A DNA stretch of 64,000 bases from an uncultured Bacteriovoracaceae bacterium. Its GTDB lineage: Bacteria; Bdellovibrionota; Bacteriovoracia; Bacteriovoracales; Bacteriovoracaceae. A program made the translations under genes and the position numbers. Of this stretch, positions 18,867-27,760 are shown one piece after another (the first letter of the stretch is position 1; every line of letters starts with the position of its first letter). The stretch spans positions 1-64,000 of the forward strand of contig CALHLC010000007.1 in NCBI GenBank assembly GCA_938034385.1. The letters run 5' to 3'. The notes under the pieces were generated by a model. The model was not told where the DNA came from. It ran no database searches and worked only from the letters and a program-made list of their open reading frames with translations.

Positions 18867-19456
18867 AATATTTGCTAATGATATTAATTTCTTTTCATCT
18901 CTTTGCTGAAAAAACTCAAAATCCAGTAGAGCTGACTTATTTAAATCAATGCTTGAATTTTCAAAGCTCGAGAATTCAAAATATTTCTCTCACTCAAGAT
19001 CAGTACTCTTCTCTAATAAAATCTATTATCTTGAAAGGTCTTTTATCGAGAGATAACTTCCCAAACTATCTTGCTAATAAGAATGTACATCCGAATGAAG
19101 TTTCCCAAATTTTCACAGTAGCTCAAAACAAAGCATCTATCTTCTGCCCTCTAACAAGATATGTTTTAAATGGATTAAAAAATGACTACTTAAAAAATAA
19201 GAAAAAATTTACAAGGTACTTACCTCACTTATCTCCATGGTTTTCATACTTTAAAAGCTCTAATGGTCCCGAAGGTTTACGACCTCTTTATAGAAAGATT
19301 GCTCAACAAATACAAGATCGCCTTTCAATCTTTAAAGGTAAAATTAAGATTAGCTATACTAACCAACCAATTATGAATGAATCGATGATTATTGATCAAG
19401 CTCCCACAATAGATATGAATGCAGAGCTTGATTCTCTATTTGAAACGATCGAATAA
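18863..19456 (+). CDS. exported protein, unknown
   Basis: A 197-residue protein with a short signal peptide (residues 1 to about 15, LLMILISFHLFA). The remainder is mostly helical, with two Cys and a C-terminal acidic, Met-rich segment (DQAPTIDMNAELDSLF). No known family is recognised. It starts with an ATGA overlap on the previous gene and is the last gene of the plus-strand series. Its stop codon abuts the stop of the convergent leucine dehydrogenase with no space between. The three exported proteins may work together, but the sequence does not say how. Confidence 0.7.
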   Translation: MKYLLMILISFHLFAEKTQNPVELTYLNQCLNFQSSRIQNISLTQDQYSSLIKSIILKGLLSRDNFPNYLANKNVHPNEVSQIFTVAQNKASIFCPLTRYVLNGLKNDYLKNKKKFTRYLPHLSPWFSYFKSSNGPEGLRPLYRKIAQQIQDRLSIFKGKIKISYTNQPIMNESMIIDQAPTIDMNAELDSLFETIE

Positions 19457-20566
19457 TTAATTTCTATTACTTCTTCCTGGAAATCTATGTTGAACATTTC
19501 CTAATGTAGATGTTTTGATTTTCTTAATAGAATCAATTCTTCTCTCTGCTAATCTATCAGTAGCGTGATTAACCGGAATACCTTCATTATCTGATATATC
19601 AAAAACATTTAATGTTTGGTCATAAATGCTATCAATCATTCTTCTAGATTTAGAATCGCTCCACCCTTCAAACTCAATACTTACATTCATTAATCCTCCA
19701 GCATTAATAAGATAATCTGGGGCATAAAGAATATTTCTCTTTTTAAGCTCTTGACCGTGATAATCTTTATCAAGTTGATTATTTGCAGCTCCACAAACTA
19801 TTTCACATTTAATTCTAGAAATCGTGTCATCATTAATAGAGGCTCCGAGAGCACAAGGAGAGAAGATATCACATTCAACATCATAAATTTTTGAAGGATC
19901 CACAAACTCTGCACTTGGAATGGCCTCTTTCATTCGTGCTATATTTTTCTCAGAAATATCTGTAAAAACTATTTTTGCATTTTGTTCATTGACTAATTTT
20001 GCCAACTCAAACCCTACTGAACCTACTCCTTGAAGAGCAATAACTTTTCCAGCAGGTGATCTAGTACCATAAGTTTTAAAGCACGATGCTTCTAAACCTC
20101 TAAAAACTCCAAGTGCTGTATAAGGAGCAGGGTTTCCTGATCCACCACGAATTTTAGCAACACCTACAACGTTACTAGTTTCAACAAACATTTCTTCAAT
20201 ATCACCAACTGTAATATTCACATCTTCAGCAGTAATATATCTTCCGTTTAATGATTCTATAAATCGTCCATACGATCTAAACAATGCTTCTGATTTATCT
20301 TTTTTAGGATCTCCAATAATTACTGCTTTCCCTCCACCAAGGTGAAGACCAGATACAGCTGCTTTATAAGTCATTCCCTTAGAAAGTCTGAGAACATCTT
20401 TTAGTGCATCTTCTTCACTTGCATAAGACCACATCCTAGTTCCACCTAAAGCTGGTCCCAATGTAGTATCGTGAATTGCTATTATTGCTTTTAAATTACA
20501 CGTAGGATCGCTAAAAAATACAACTTGCTCATGACCCATACTATTTACTTGTTCAAATACGCTCAT
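19457..20566 (-). CDS. leucine/branched-chain amino acid dehydrogenase
   Basis: A 369-residue member of the Glu/Leu/Phe/Val dehydrogenase family. It reversibly deaminates leucine or other branched-chain amino acids to 2-oxo acids with NAD+. Diagnostic segments are ALGGTRMW (substrate site), GLHLGGGKAVIIGDP (the catalytic Lys), ITAEDVNI, and the nucleotide-binding stretch VIALQGVGSVGFELAKL followed by VFTDIS. Late motifs CGAANNQL and PDYLINAGGL also fit. Length is typical for leucine dehydrogenase, and phenylalanine or valine specificity cannot be excluded. The ATG has AAGGAAG eight bases upstream. The gene is monocistronic and fits growth on prey or environmental amino acids. Confidence 0.88.
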   Translation of the reverse strand: MSVFEQVNSMGHEQVVFFSDPTCNLKAIIAIHDTTLGPALGGTRMWSYASEEDALKDVLRLSKGMTYKAAVSGLHLGGGKAVIIGDPKKDKSEALFRSYGRFIESLNGRYITAEDVNITVGDIEEMFVETSNVVGVAKIRGGSGNPAPYTALGVFRGLEASCFKTYGTRSPAGKVIALQGVGSVGFELAKLVNEQNAKIVFTDISEKNIARMKEAIPSAEFVDPSKIYDVECDIFSPCALGASINDDTISRIKCEIVCGAANNQLDKDYHGQELKKRNILYAPDYLINAGGLMNVSIEFEGWSDSKSRRMIDSIYDQTLNVFDISDNEGIPVNHATDRLAERRIDSIKKIKTSTLGNVQHRFPGRSNRN

Positions 20567-20656
20567 AACAACTTCCTTTCATATATTTCTAATAATTGAG
20601 ATAAAAACTAGATTATATTAGTAGATTTTTTACAGTTTTTGGGTATAAATTTAAGT

Positions 20657-20959
20657 ATGCACCGTGCAACAAATCTTTCATCAATTAAATCTATTGATAT
20701 CTCTCCTGAAGAAACGATTTGTGATGGATTTGATAGAAATGAGCTTGAACTTAAGCATGGTTGCTTAGCTGGGAGCTGCGGGGTCTGCTTAATAGAAGTT
20801 GTTTCTGGTACTCAATTCTTAGCTCCAGCCAAAACAATAGAACTAGATACCTTAAATAGAGCAAAACGAAATAATCCCAAGTTAGAAAAAGTTTCCTTAA
20901 GACTTGCTTGTAAAGCAAAAGTAATTGGTCTTGGTGAAGTTCAATTTAAAAAACTTTAA
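20657..20959 (+). CDS. 2Fe-2S ferredoxin
   Basis: A 100-residue plant-type ferredoxin, a small cytoplasmic electron carrier. The cluster ligands are visible as GCLAGSCGVCLIEV (C-x4-C-x2-C) and a fourth Cys in RLACKAKV about 47 residues later. It lacks an N-terminal signal. Two starts are possible: a TTG at 20639 adding six residues, or the ATG at 20657, and neither has a strong ribosome-binding site. The ATG was preferred. The gene diverges from leucine dehydrogenase and its last four bases overlap the end of the convergent receiver-like gene. Its redox partner is not evident. Confidence 0.83.
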   Translation: MHRATNLSSIKSIDISPEETICDGFDRNELELKHGCLAGSCGVCLIEVVSGTQFLAPAKTIELDTLNRAKRNNPKLEKVSLRLACKAKVIGLGEVQFKKL

Positions 20960-21513
20960 CTATATTTAAGAAGCACTCTATAAAAATCTTCCATTGTAAA
21001 TGGCATATTTAAGTAATCATGAACTCCTAAGTCTGATTCAAGGTGAGCTTTTACTTTTTCAGGAGTAAGGTGCTTTGAAGTAAGAGTAATTTTAACATGC
21101 TTAAATTTTTTCTTCACAAGAGGAATCATTTGATTACAAAGCCTTGGGTACCCACTGTAATTTAAGAATAAAACGGTATTTCTTTCGTCTTTTAAAGTTT
21201 TAGGCAAGTCTTCAAACTCCTTAATAATTTCCATATCTAAAGTTGGATCTATCTCTGGAAGTAAACCTTCAAAATAACCTGATTTATAATCAAAAAAGAC
21301 AACTCGTGTTTTTATCTTATCTATCTGAGTTGCATATTCTCTAAGCACGACAGCTTGAGGTCCAGCAGCAACTCCTCCCAACATTTCAGGAAGGTTAGCA
21401 CCACTACCAACTTGGACAACTTCTGGTCCTTGTTTTTTTTCAATTTTTCTTTTGACCTTCTCGTCAATTTTAAAAATTAAATCTGTTTCAATATCAAATT
21501 CTTTATCTGCCAT
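20956..21513 (-). CDS. degenerate receiver-like protein
   Basis: A 185-residue soluble protein. After an acidic and basic N-terminal region of about 65 residues, the pattern is that of a response-regulator receiver: strands RVVFFDY, TVLFLNY and VKITLTS alternate with helices and end in HDYLNMPFTMEDFYRVL, which matches the usual (D/E)YI-KPF ending. The conserved Lys of that ending is Met here, and no clear acidic phosphorylation pocket is seen, so phosphorylation is unlikely. It follows the flavoprotein gene by a single base and is surely cotranscribed with it. It may be a protein-protein adaptor. Confidence 0.62.
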   Translation of the reverse strand: MADKEFDIETDLIFKIDEKVKRKIEKKQGPEVVQVGSGANLPEMLGGVAAGPQAVVLREYATQIDKIKTRVVFFDYKSGYFEGLLPEIDPTLDMEIIKEFEDLPKTLKDERNTVLFLNYSGYPRLCNQMIPLVKKKFKHVKITLTSKHLTPEKVKAHLESDLGVHDYLNMPFTMEDFYRVLLKYS

Positions 21514-21514
21514 A

Positions 21515-22504
21515 CTAATTTAATTCTAATACTTTTTTTCTATTTTCTCTTCTTATTTTCGCATTTATATCATCTGCTGCATCTACAGCACTATCCCAAG
21601 CTGTGTAGATTTGTTTTTTTAAGTTTGCACGTAAATCTCCTGCAATATAGAGTCCTTTTACGTTTGTTTCACCTTTACTATTTGTTAATACAAAACCTCT
21701 TTGATCAACTTCTGCTCCAACTGCTATAGCTAATTCATTATAAACAATCATCCCTAAAGATATAAAGCAAATTTCCGCAGAAATATTTTTACCTTCAGCT
21801 AAAACAAATCCATCTAAACTTCCAGAGCGAACATCTCCTAAAATCTGCATAATTTCTTCTTCATGCGTCTCAATTTTATAGGCCTTTAAAAGTTTTCTAG
21901 TCTCTTCAGAGAACTCACTCTTTTTTCCGTTTGTTATTATATTTATAGATGGGTTCTTGTATCTTTCATAGAGCATTATTGCTACCCATGCAGTAGAGTT
22001 AGATTCCCCAATAATAGCTAGCTCCTTCCCATAAACATGATGCCCATCACATCTTAAGCAATAATCAGCAGTCTGTTTATTTGCAAAAGGAAGAATATCT
22101 CTTATCGATTCTTGAATATGAGGTTGAACATCTGTCACCCCTGTACATAGAATAACACTTTCACATTTATAAGTTTGTCCTTCTGAATCAGTAACTTCAA
22201 AATAGTCTTGATGTTTTTCCAGCGAGTTAACACCTAAATCTTTTTTCCAGTGAAATTTTTCTTTAAAGACGCCTTGCTCTAACCAATTTAGTGATTCAAG
22301 ATTTGGCTCTTGTATACCTCTAGTGTACTCAAGGTGACCTGGCATATTTTCTACTTTCTTAACCCATTTTTCTCTGGATCGCTTTCTATCTCTTTTAGTT
22401 CCAGGAAAAAAAAGTGTTTCATCATTATTAAGAACTGTTCGCAGTACTGCCATGACTCCAGCAGAGCCTCCGCCTATAACACATATTGGATATTTTTTAC
22501 TCAT
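21515..22504 (-). CDS. thioredoxin-reductase-like FAD oxidoreductase
   Basis: A 329-residue flavoprotein of the thioredoxin reductase type. The FAD site starts at ICVIGGGSAGVMAV (about residues 6-19) and closes with GLYIAGDLRAN near residue 290. A redox pair CLRC sits where thioredoxin reductase has CATC. The second nucleotide-binding loop reads LAIIGESNSTAWVA in place of the usual GxGxxA, so NADPH may not be the electron donor; ferredoxin-dependent relatives exist. A 2Fe-2S ferredoxin gene lies close by on the other strand. It is the first gene of a two-gene unit with the receiver-like protein. The substrate is unknown. Confidence 0.78.
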   Translation of the reverse strand: MSKKYPICVIGGGSAGVMAVLRTVLNNDETLFFPGTKRDRKRSREKWVKKVENMPGHLEYTRGIQEPNLESLNWLEQGVFKEKFHWKKDLGVNSLEKHQDYFEVTDSEGQTYKCESVILCTGVTDVQPHIQESIRDILPFANKQTADYCLRCDGHHVYGKELAIIGESNSTAWVAIMLYERYKNPSINIITNGKKSEFSEETRKLLKAYKIETHEEEIMQILGDVRSGSLDGFVLAEGKNISAEICFISLGMIVYNELAIAVGAEVDQRGFVLTNSKGETNVKGLYIAGDLRANLKKQIYTAWDSAVDAADDINAKIRRENRKKVLELN

Positions 22505-22528
22505 GAGAAAATCATAACGTAATTAAAT

Positions 22529-23860
22529 TCAAGAAGAAAGAGGTTTTGCAAGAGGCTCTTGACCCTCATCTTTATCTTGGGCAGTCGCACTTTCGATTGT
22601 CTGCCCATCTAAAGATTTGATAATTATTTTTTCAATGTTTGAATTTGTAACTTTTTCTAATTCGAAAGAAAAATTTTCCCATAAAATAACTTGACCTTGT
22701 TTTGGAAAAACATCTTCAAGCATATCAAGGATAAATCCAGTAAGAGTTGAATAATTGTCATTCAGCGGAATCTTTATATCATATTCATTATACAAATCTC
22801 TAAGAGAAATCACTCCTGAAACAGTTAAGCCATCTGGCCCAATAATATGATTTGCATTTGGTAAATCATCTTCTTCATTATCATGTTCATCGAGGATTTC
22901 TCCAAAAATTTCTTCCATAATATCTTCAAGTGTGATGATTCCAACGACAAGTCCACTTTCATCTTTAACCAAAGCAAGGTGAACCTTATTTTTATTCATA
23001 TGATCAAAAACAGATTGGATCTTCATACTTTCATAAACATAAAATGGGTCTTTGGTATAATTCTTTAAATCAAATCGACCTCTTTCATCTTGGTCAACGA
23101 AAGCTAAGTCCTTTACGTGTAAAAATCCCACAGGAGAATCTAAGCTATCTTCAAAAATTGGATATCTGGTATGAGCATGTTCTTTAACTGCAGCGATAAC
23201 TTCTTCAAAAGTCGAATTAATTTTAATCCCATTAACTTGAGTCCTTGGAACCATAGCATCTCGAACTTTAATCATAGGAAATTCTAAAACTGAATTAAGC
23301 ATATCAATCTGTTTAGAATCAATTGATTTTTCTTCTTCAGCTTGATTAACCATATATTCAATATCGTTTTGGGTAATTAACCTTCCACTGATTTGAGCAT
23401 TTTTACCAAGAAGAGTCTCCAGTAGAAATGTCACTAAAAATACCGCAGGAGAAAATAAATAGTAAAAAAACTTTAAAATAAAAAGAACTGGTTTTACTAA
23501 TTTTTCCGCACTCGATCTAGCAAACGTTTTTGGGAAGACTTCCCCAAAGATTAAAATCAAGGTCGTTGTCACACCTGTTGCAATAGCAATTACGTTACTC
23601 TTAAATAATTTCATTGCAATAGTAGTCGTTAAAGCACCAAGGAAAACATTTACTAGGTTATTTCCAATCAAAATAGTTGTTAAAAGCTCATTGGGTTTAT
23701 TGATTAAAAACTTTAAACCTTTAAACTTCTTCTCATCATCTTCTATTAATTGCTTTGCTCTATCATGAGAGATAGTCATCAAGATGGCCTCAGATCCTGA
23801 AAAGAAAGCTGAGCCTATAAGACCAAGAACAAATAGAGCGATATCATACATATCAAGCAT
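22529..23860 (-). CDS. CNNM/CorC-HlyC family membrane protein
   Basis: A 443-residue inner-membrane protein of the hemolysin C/CorC/CNNM family, members of which are linked to magnesium and cobalt export. Residues 1 to about 150 form a DUF21 domain of four membrane helices (GSAFFSGSEAILMT is the family signature). A CBS pair follows at about 200-330 (VRDAMVPRTQV, GIITLEDIMEEIFGEI), and a CorC_HlyC domain (GLTVSGVISLRDLY) comes near 345-420. AAGGAC precedes the ATG by eight bases. A 213-base gap separates it from the next minus-strand gene, so it probably has its own promoter. The ion transported cannot be deduced. Confidence 0.88.
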   Translation of the reverse strand: MLDMYDIALFVLGLIGSAFFSGSEAILMTISHDRAKQLIEDDEKKFKGLKFLINKPNELLTTILIGNNLVNVFLGALTTTIAMKLFKSNVIAIATGVTTTLILIFGEVFPKTFARSSAEKLVKPVLFILKFFYYLFSPAVFLVTFLLETLLGKNAQISGRLITQNDIEYMVNQAEEEKSIDSKQIDMLNSVLEFPMIKVRDAMVPRTQVNGIKINSTFEEVIAAVKEHAHTRYPIFEDSLDSPVGFLHVKDLAFVDQDERGRFDLKNYTKDPFYVYESMKIQSVFDHMNKNKVHLALVKDESGLVVGIITLEDIMEEIFGEILDEHDNEEDDLPNANHIIGPDGLTVSGVISLRDLYNEYDIKIPLNDNYSTLTGFILDMLEDVFPKQGQVILWENFSFELEKVTNSNIEKIIIKSLDGQTIESATAQDKDEGQEPLAKPLSS

Positions 23861-24073
23861 CTATAAAGTCCTTAAAAAATTGTGAGTATATTTGAAAATT
23901 GATAAGTTCAGTTCAGACGGGGGTTCTATTGAGATTCTCCTTTTTTCGTCTCTAATTCTGGCAATTAGTTTTTAAGCTAATCTTTCCTTCATGAAAGCCC
24001 ATTTTTTGGCCCAGATTATTAAATTTATTATAGCATGAGAGCTTTTTTTGCTCAAATCTCTATTCTAAAATAA

Positions 24074-24523
24074 TCAATGCTCAAGTGGCTTTCCTTCAAA
24101 ATTATGATCTGAATAGACGATTCTATCGTGCATTTCATGGTTAAAGTCAGGAATTTCTGCCAGATTTTTCACTCTACGAAAATTTGTATTGCATTTATAA
24201 CAGATAACAACATTGCCAATTTTACTGAACAAAAAGAGATCAAATAGCCATAATACAATAAGACTAACCCCATAGGTCCAAATTGATAAAATCGCAGCAA
24301 TAATAAATAATCCTACTCCAACTTTTCTATTAAAGTCTTTTTGCTTATAAAAATCTTTACGACTACAACTTGGGCAATCGATTAAGTCTCCATTTAAATG
24401 ATCTTTGGAAAATTTCACTTGAGCTACATGTTCACAAACTGAACATTTCGTCTTTGTAGCTTCTAGAGTCGGAACGACTTCTACCCCTGACTGACATTCT
24501 TCACATGTAAATTGTACTTCCAT
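24074..24523 (-). CDS. membrane zinc-ribbon protein
   Basis: A 149-residue protein with four CxxC knuckles (CEEC, CSVC, CPSC, CYKC), enough for two zinc ribbons. Two close membrane helices lie between the third and fourth knuckle (about residues 68-102). Both ends are therefore probably cytoplasmic. The ATG at 24523 was chosen because it overlaps the stop of the upstream membrane gene as TAATG and has GGATG eight bases ahead. An ATG 12 bases earlier is possible. No enzymatic motif is present. It is the last gene of a Nudix, membrane protein, zinc-ribbon series. Confidence 0.7.
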   Translation of the reverse strand: MEVQFTCEECQSGVEVVPTLEATKTKCSVCEHVAQVKFSKDHLNGDLIDCPSCSRKDFYKQKDFNRKVGVGLFIIAAILSIWTYGVSLIVLWLFDLFLFSKIGNVVICYKCNTNFRRVKNLAEIPDFNHEMHDRIVYSDHNFEGKPLEH

Positions 24524-25308
24524 TAAAGCATCCATGATTTGTTAACAAAATAATACAAAGCAATCAATTCTGAAGTGAGTACAAAAAATGTCGAAACATA
24601 CATAACACCTGTAGCACTTTGTATTGAACGCATCCTTGAGAGCCGATAACTAATTATACTCAAGACAAAGATTGCTAAAAAACCCCAAAGAACTCTCATG
24701 CTAATCATGATCATATCAAACAAACTTGCAATATTTAAGTCAATATTAAATGTTGAAATGGAGTAAGCAAAATATAAAATTTTTATTATTAATAGTACCC
24801 ATAAAACCCAATGAAGATTCAGTAAAGGCTTCTCGCTCAACTTTGGAACAACAAGATAATAATGTCCTAAAATCATCGAAAAAATGACATTACTAAAATA
24901 CAAAGTAGAAACAAGTAAATAACTACTAGAGTTTAGAAAGTAAGTTTTAAAATATATTTTGAAAGCAAGAATCACAACAAGCCCTGTTACCATTGAAGAG
25001 AAGGATAAAACATAAACTAAAATCTTTGAAAGCTTCGGTGAAGCTTTTTCAATATAATAAATAAACCATATGCATAGAATTGTAAGTCCAGCAATTAAAT
25101 ACTCATAAGGCTCAAAGCTAAAGTTAGTATTGATAAATTTCTTAGTAATAAAAATCATTGAAACATTACAGATGATACAAATTAGAGTGATAAGTTTATG
25201 AAAACCTGGGCCTGTTTTAAGAATATTCACAAAAGGAAGAAAGAATAACATTCCAAGAGAAATATAAATTAAAAAATAACAAATCACTTTATAGTATATT
25301 ATTTCCAC
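24523..25308 (-). CDS. polytopic membrane protein, unknown
   Basis: A 261-residue protein with about eight hydrophobic segments spread over its full length and short polar loops, clearly an integral inner-membrane protein. No family motif is recognised. It starts with GTG, supported by a strong GAGGAG seven bases upstream, and overlaps the end of the Nudix gene by ten bases. Its stop overlaps the start of the zinc-ribbon gene. The tight packing points to one functional unit, but what it transports or senses cannot be read from the sequence. Confidence 0.72.
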   Translation of the reverse strand: MEIIYYKVICYFLIYISLGMLFFLPFVNILKTGPGFHKLITLICIICNVSMIFITKKFINTNFSFEPYEYLIAGLTILCIWFIYYIEKASPKLSKILVYVLSFSSMVTGLVVILAFKIYFKTYFLNSSSYLLVSTLYFSNVIFSMILGHYYLVVPKLSEKPLLNLHWVLWVLLIIKILYFAYSISTFNIDLNIASLFDMIMISMRVLWGFLAIFVLSIISYRLSRMRSIQSATGVMYVSTFFVLTSELIALYYFVNKSWML

Positions 25309-25730
25309 AAAAACTCCTCAAACTCTAAGAACTCTTTCATATCATTCCCAAAGAATGATTTCAAATCAGTGAACAATTCTAAGTTTGCTGGTGGGATTTC
25401 ATCAAGATAGCTCTTATCTTCTATACTAAACCAATCCTTCAGATTGTGGTCGTCCTTATTTTTAAATAGATAAGTATAAAAAAGAAATGTCTTTTGATTT
25501 TTTTTATACCTACTTAGCTTAAAGAAAAGAGGGTTCTCAACCGTAATATTTACTTCTTCTCCAATTTCTCTAACAATGGCTTGCTCGGGGGTCTCTTCTT
25601 CCTCAATCTTGCCACCAGGAAATTCTAAAAAATTATATAAGTCACCAGGAGTACTGCGCCTTTGCATAAAGATATGTGGCTTTTCATCTATAAATTTATA
25701 AATAATTCCAAGTGAGATAAAACTTATCAC
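25299..25730 (-). CDS. Nudix hydrolase
   Basis: A 143-residue MutT-like pyrophosphohydrolase that splits nucleoside diphosphates linked to another group, such as oxidised dNTPs. The Nudix box spans about residues 39-62 (GGKIEEEETPEQAIVREIGE then EV), with the metal-binding REIGEE core intact; the Gly before the last hydrophobic residue is Asn. The beginning FMQRRS and PGGKIE fit the MutT group. Start is GTG with no clear ribosome-binding site. It is the middle gene of a minus-strand series between a small beta-barrel gene and a membrane protein. The substrate cannot be fixed. Confidence 0.83.
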   Translation of the reverse strand: MISFISLGIIYKFIDEKPHIFMQRRSTPGDLYNFLEFPGGKIEEEETPEQAIVREIGEEVNITVENPLFFKLSRYKKNQKTFLFYTYLFKNKDDHNLKDWFSIEDKSYLDEIPPANLELFTDLKSFFGNDMKEFLEFEEFLWK

Positions 25731-25733
25731 TAA

Positions 25734-26180
25734 TTAAAAATACCAACGGGCAATTAAAGCTGATTCAAAATCAAAGTCAGTTTTCTCTAGAATTGAAAAA
25801 ACACCTGCTGCCTCAATAAAAATCTCTAATGGAATAGATTTCCAATAATGCCCTATTCCAGCGACGACCCTTGGACCAAAAAGAAAAACTTCATCTTCTT
25901 TATCTTTCATCCGAACGCCAGCACCATAATAAATATCAATAAAGTATTCATCGATCGTAAAAAGGTTTTTCTTATGCTTCAAAAAGTCTGCTCTAATATT
26001 AAAAAAATCTTCAAAGTCATAAGAAAACATTGCATCAACAGAGGTCGTATCATCTAGGAAATAATTTAGTGAAATACCTGTAGGTACTCCTAACGAAACC
26101 CCTACTCCAAACTTTCTTGTTTTCTCCGAAAATCCCACACTTGAAATAAAAATTAAACTTAGAATTAAAAACTTTTTCAT
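25734..26180 (-). CDS. small outer-membrane beta-barrel protein
   Basis: A 148-residue protein with a signal peptide (residues 1-18, LILSLIFISSVGFS) and a mature part of alternating strands, ending ALIARWYF with a terminal aromatic as in Bam substrates. The size fits an eight-stranded barrel. GVGVSLGVPTGISLNYF opens the first hairpin. Its start codon overlaps the stop of the RNase Y gene (TAATG), a surprising partner, so it is probably translated from the same message. The function is unknown. Confidence 0.7.
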   Translation of the reverse strand: MKKFLILSLIFISSVGFSEKTRKFGVGVSLGVPTGISLNYFLDDTTSVDAMFSYDFEDFFNIRADFLKHKKNLFTIDEYFIDIYYGAGVRMKDKEDEVFLFGPRVVAGIGHYWKSIPLEIFIEAAGVFSILEKTDFDFESALIARWYF

Positions 26181-27739
26181 TATTTCGCAATCCCCACAGC
26201 TCTAGTTTCTCTAATAACAGAAACTTTAATTGTTCCAGGATAAGACATTTCTTCTTCTATCTTTTTAGCAATATCTCTAGATAAAACAACAGTAGTCTCA
26301 TCGTTAATCTTATTATTCTCCACTAAAACTCTAATCTCTCTACCTGCTGAAATGGCATAACTCTTTTTTACACCTTCAAAGCTATTAGCGATTTTTTCAA
26401 TATCTGTAACTCTACTTACGTATGATTCTTTTAAAAATTTTCTAACACCAGGACGTGCTCCACTGATAGCATCAGCAGCCATAACTAAATGGGCAAGTAC
26501 AGTCTCAGGCTTAACATCCTCATGGTGAGCTCTAATTGCATGAATAATATCGGCATGCTCTCCATATTTTTTTACAAAGTCAGCTCCAACCATTGCATGC
26601 GACCCTTCCATAGAAGCATCCATCACTTTTCCAATATCATGTAATAATCCAGCTCTTCTTGCTTGCTTAGTATTTAATCCAAGCTCTGCTGCCATAGCTC
26701 CACATAAAAAAGCAACTTCAAGAGAGTGTTGATACTGGTTTTGCATATAAGAAGTTCTCCAATTCAGAGCACCAATCATTTTTAAAACTTCTGGATGCAT
26801 CCCATGAACTCCAATTTCCATTTGAGCTTTTTCACCAAGATCTCTTAACCTTGACTCAAATTGTACTTTTGATTTCTCATAAAAGTCTTCAATCTTAGCT
26901 GGATGAATTCTTCCATCAGCAATTAATCTCTCAAGAGTCATTCGAGCAATTTGCTTTCTCACAACATTGAAACAAGAAATTACAACCATCCCTGGAGTAT
27001 CATCAATAATTAAATCAACACCACAGATTTGCTCAAAGGCCCTAATATTTCGACCTTCTCTACCAATTAACCGACCTTTAATATCATCACCAGGTAGCGC
27101 GACTGAAGAAATTGTTTGTTCAGCAACATACTCTCCAGCAAATCTTTGAATAGCAGTTGAGATAACCTTTTTAGCTAACTTTTCAGATTGCTCTTTAGTA
27201 TCTTCTTCTATTCTTTTAATTTCTTTAGAAGCATCAATTTTTGCTTCTTGAGTATAAATATTAATTAGTTCTTCTTTGATGTGATCTTTACTCATTCCAG
27301 AAACAGAAGATAGCTTCTCAGCATATTCCTGCTCTTTAGTTTCATATCTGATCTCTTTTTCTTTTAGCTTAGTTTCTAAAATTGTAAGAGTTGATTTTTT
27401 TTCTTTAAATTCTCTTTCTAATTTTTCTTGATACTCAAGTTTTTGATCAAGCTTTACTTCTTTTTTTGTAAGCTCTCTTTCAATGTTTCCAAGCTTATCA
27501 TTTTTAGATTGATACTCTCTCTCAAGGTTAATTCGCTCATCTCTAATAATAACTTTCGCTTCACCTCTAGCTTCAGACTTTAATGACTTTGCTTTTTCTT
27601 TAGCAGCATTAAGGATTTCATCACCTTCTTTTTCTCGTCTTTTCTTATCACTCGAACTTCTTAAATATCCTGGTGCAAATCCACACACCAAACAAACTGC
27701 TCCAACTAGCGCTGTCACAATCATTGAATTCGTCTCCAT
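26180..27739 (-). CDS. rny: ribonuclease Y
   Basis: A 519-residue membrane-tethered endoribonuclease that starts decay or processing of many mRNAs. The domain order is standard: one N-terminal membrane helix (residues 6-24), a long charged coiled coil (about 30-190), a KH RNA-binding domain with GRLIGREGRNIRAFE, and an HD metal-dependent hydrolase domain (LLHDIGKVMD and HAIRAHHED). The end KVSVIRETRAVGIAK is the family ending. AGGAG lies ten bases before the ATG. It follows ygfA closely and is coupled to the small beta-barrel gene. RNase Y in place of or beside RNase E is a useful lineage marker. Confidence 0.95.
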   Translation of the reverse strand: METNSMIVTALVGAVCLVCGFAPGYLRSSSDKKRREKEGDEILNAAKEKAKSLKSEARGEAKVIIRDERINLEREYQSKNDKLGNIERELTKKEVKLDQKLEYQEKLEREFKEKKSTLTILETKLKEKEIRYETKEQEYAEKLSSVSGMSKDHIKEELINIYTQEAKIDASKEIKRIEEDTKEQSEKLAKKVISTAIQRFAGEYVAEQTISSVALPGDDIKGRLIGREGRNIRAFEQICGVDLIIDDTPGMVVISCFNVVRKQIARMTLERLIADGRIHPAKIEDFYEKSKVQFESRLRDLGEKAQMEIGVHGMHPEVLKMIGALNWRTSYMQNQYQHSLEVAFLCGAMAAELGLNTKQARRAGLLHDIGKVMDASMEGSHAMVGADFVKKYGEHADIIHAIRAHHEDVKPETVLAHLVMAADAISGARPGVRKFLKESYVSRVTDIEKIANSFEGVKKSYAISAGREIRVLVENNKINDETTVVLSRDIAKKIEEEMSYPGTIKVSVIRETRAVGIAK

Positions 27740-27760
27740 TTCTAACTCCTAATATATAAC

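Noticed and set aside
24036-24060. GAGC-T7-GCTC as a possible terminator below the zinc-ribbon gene.
   Set aside because: The stem is only four bases and lacks a T-run after it on either strand.
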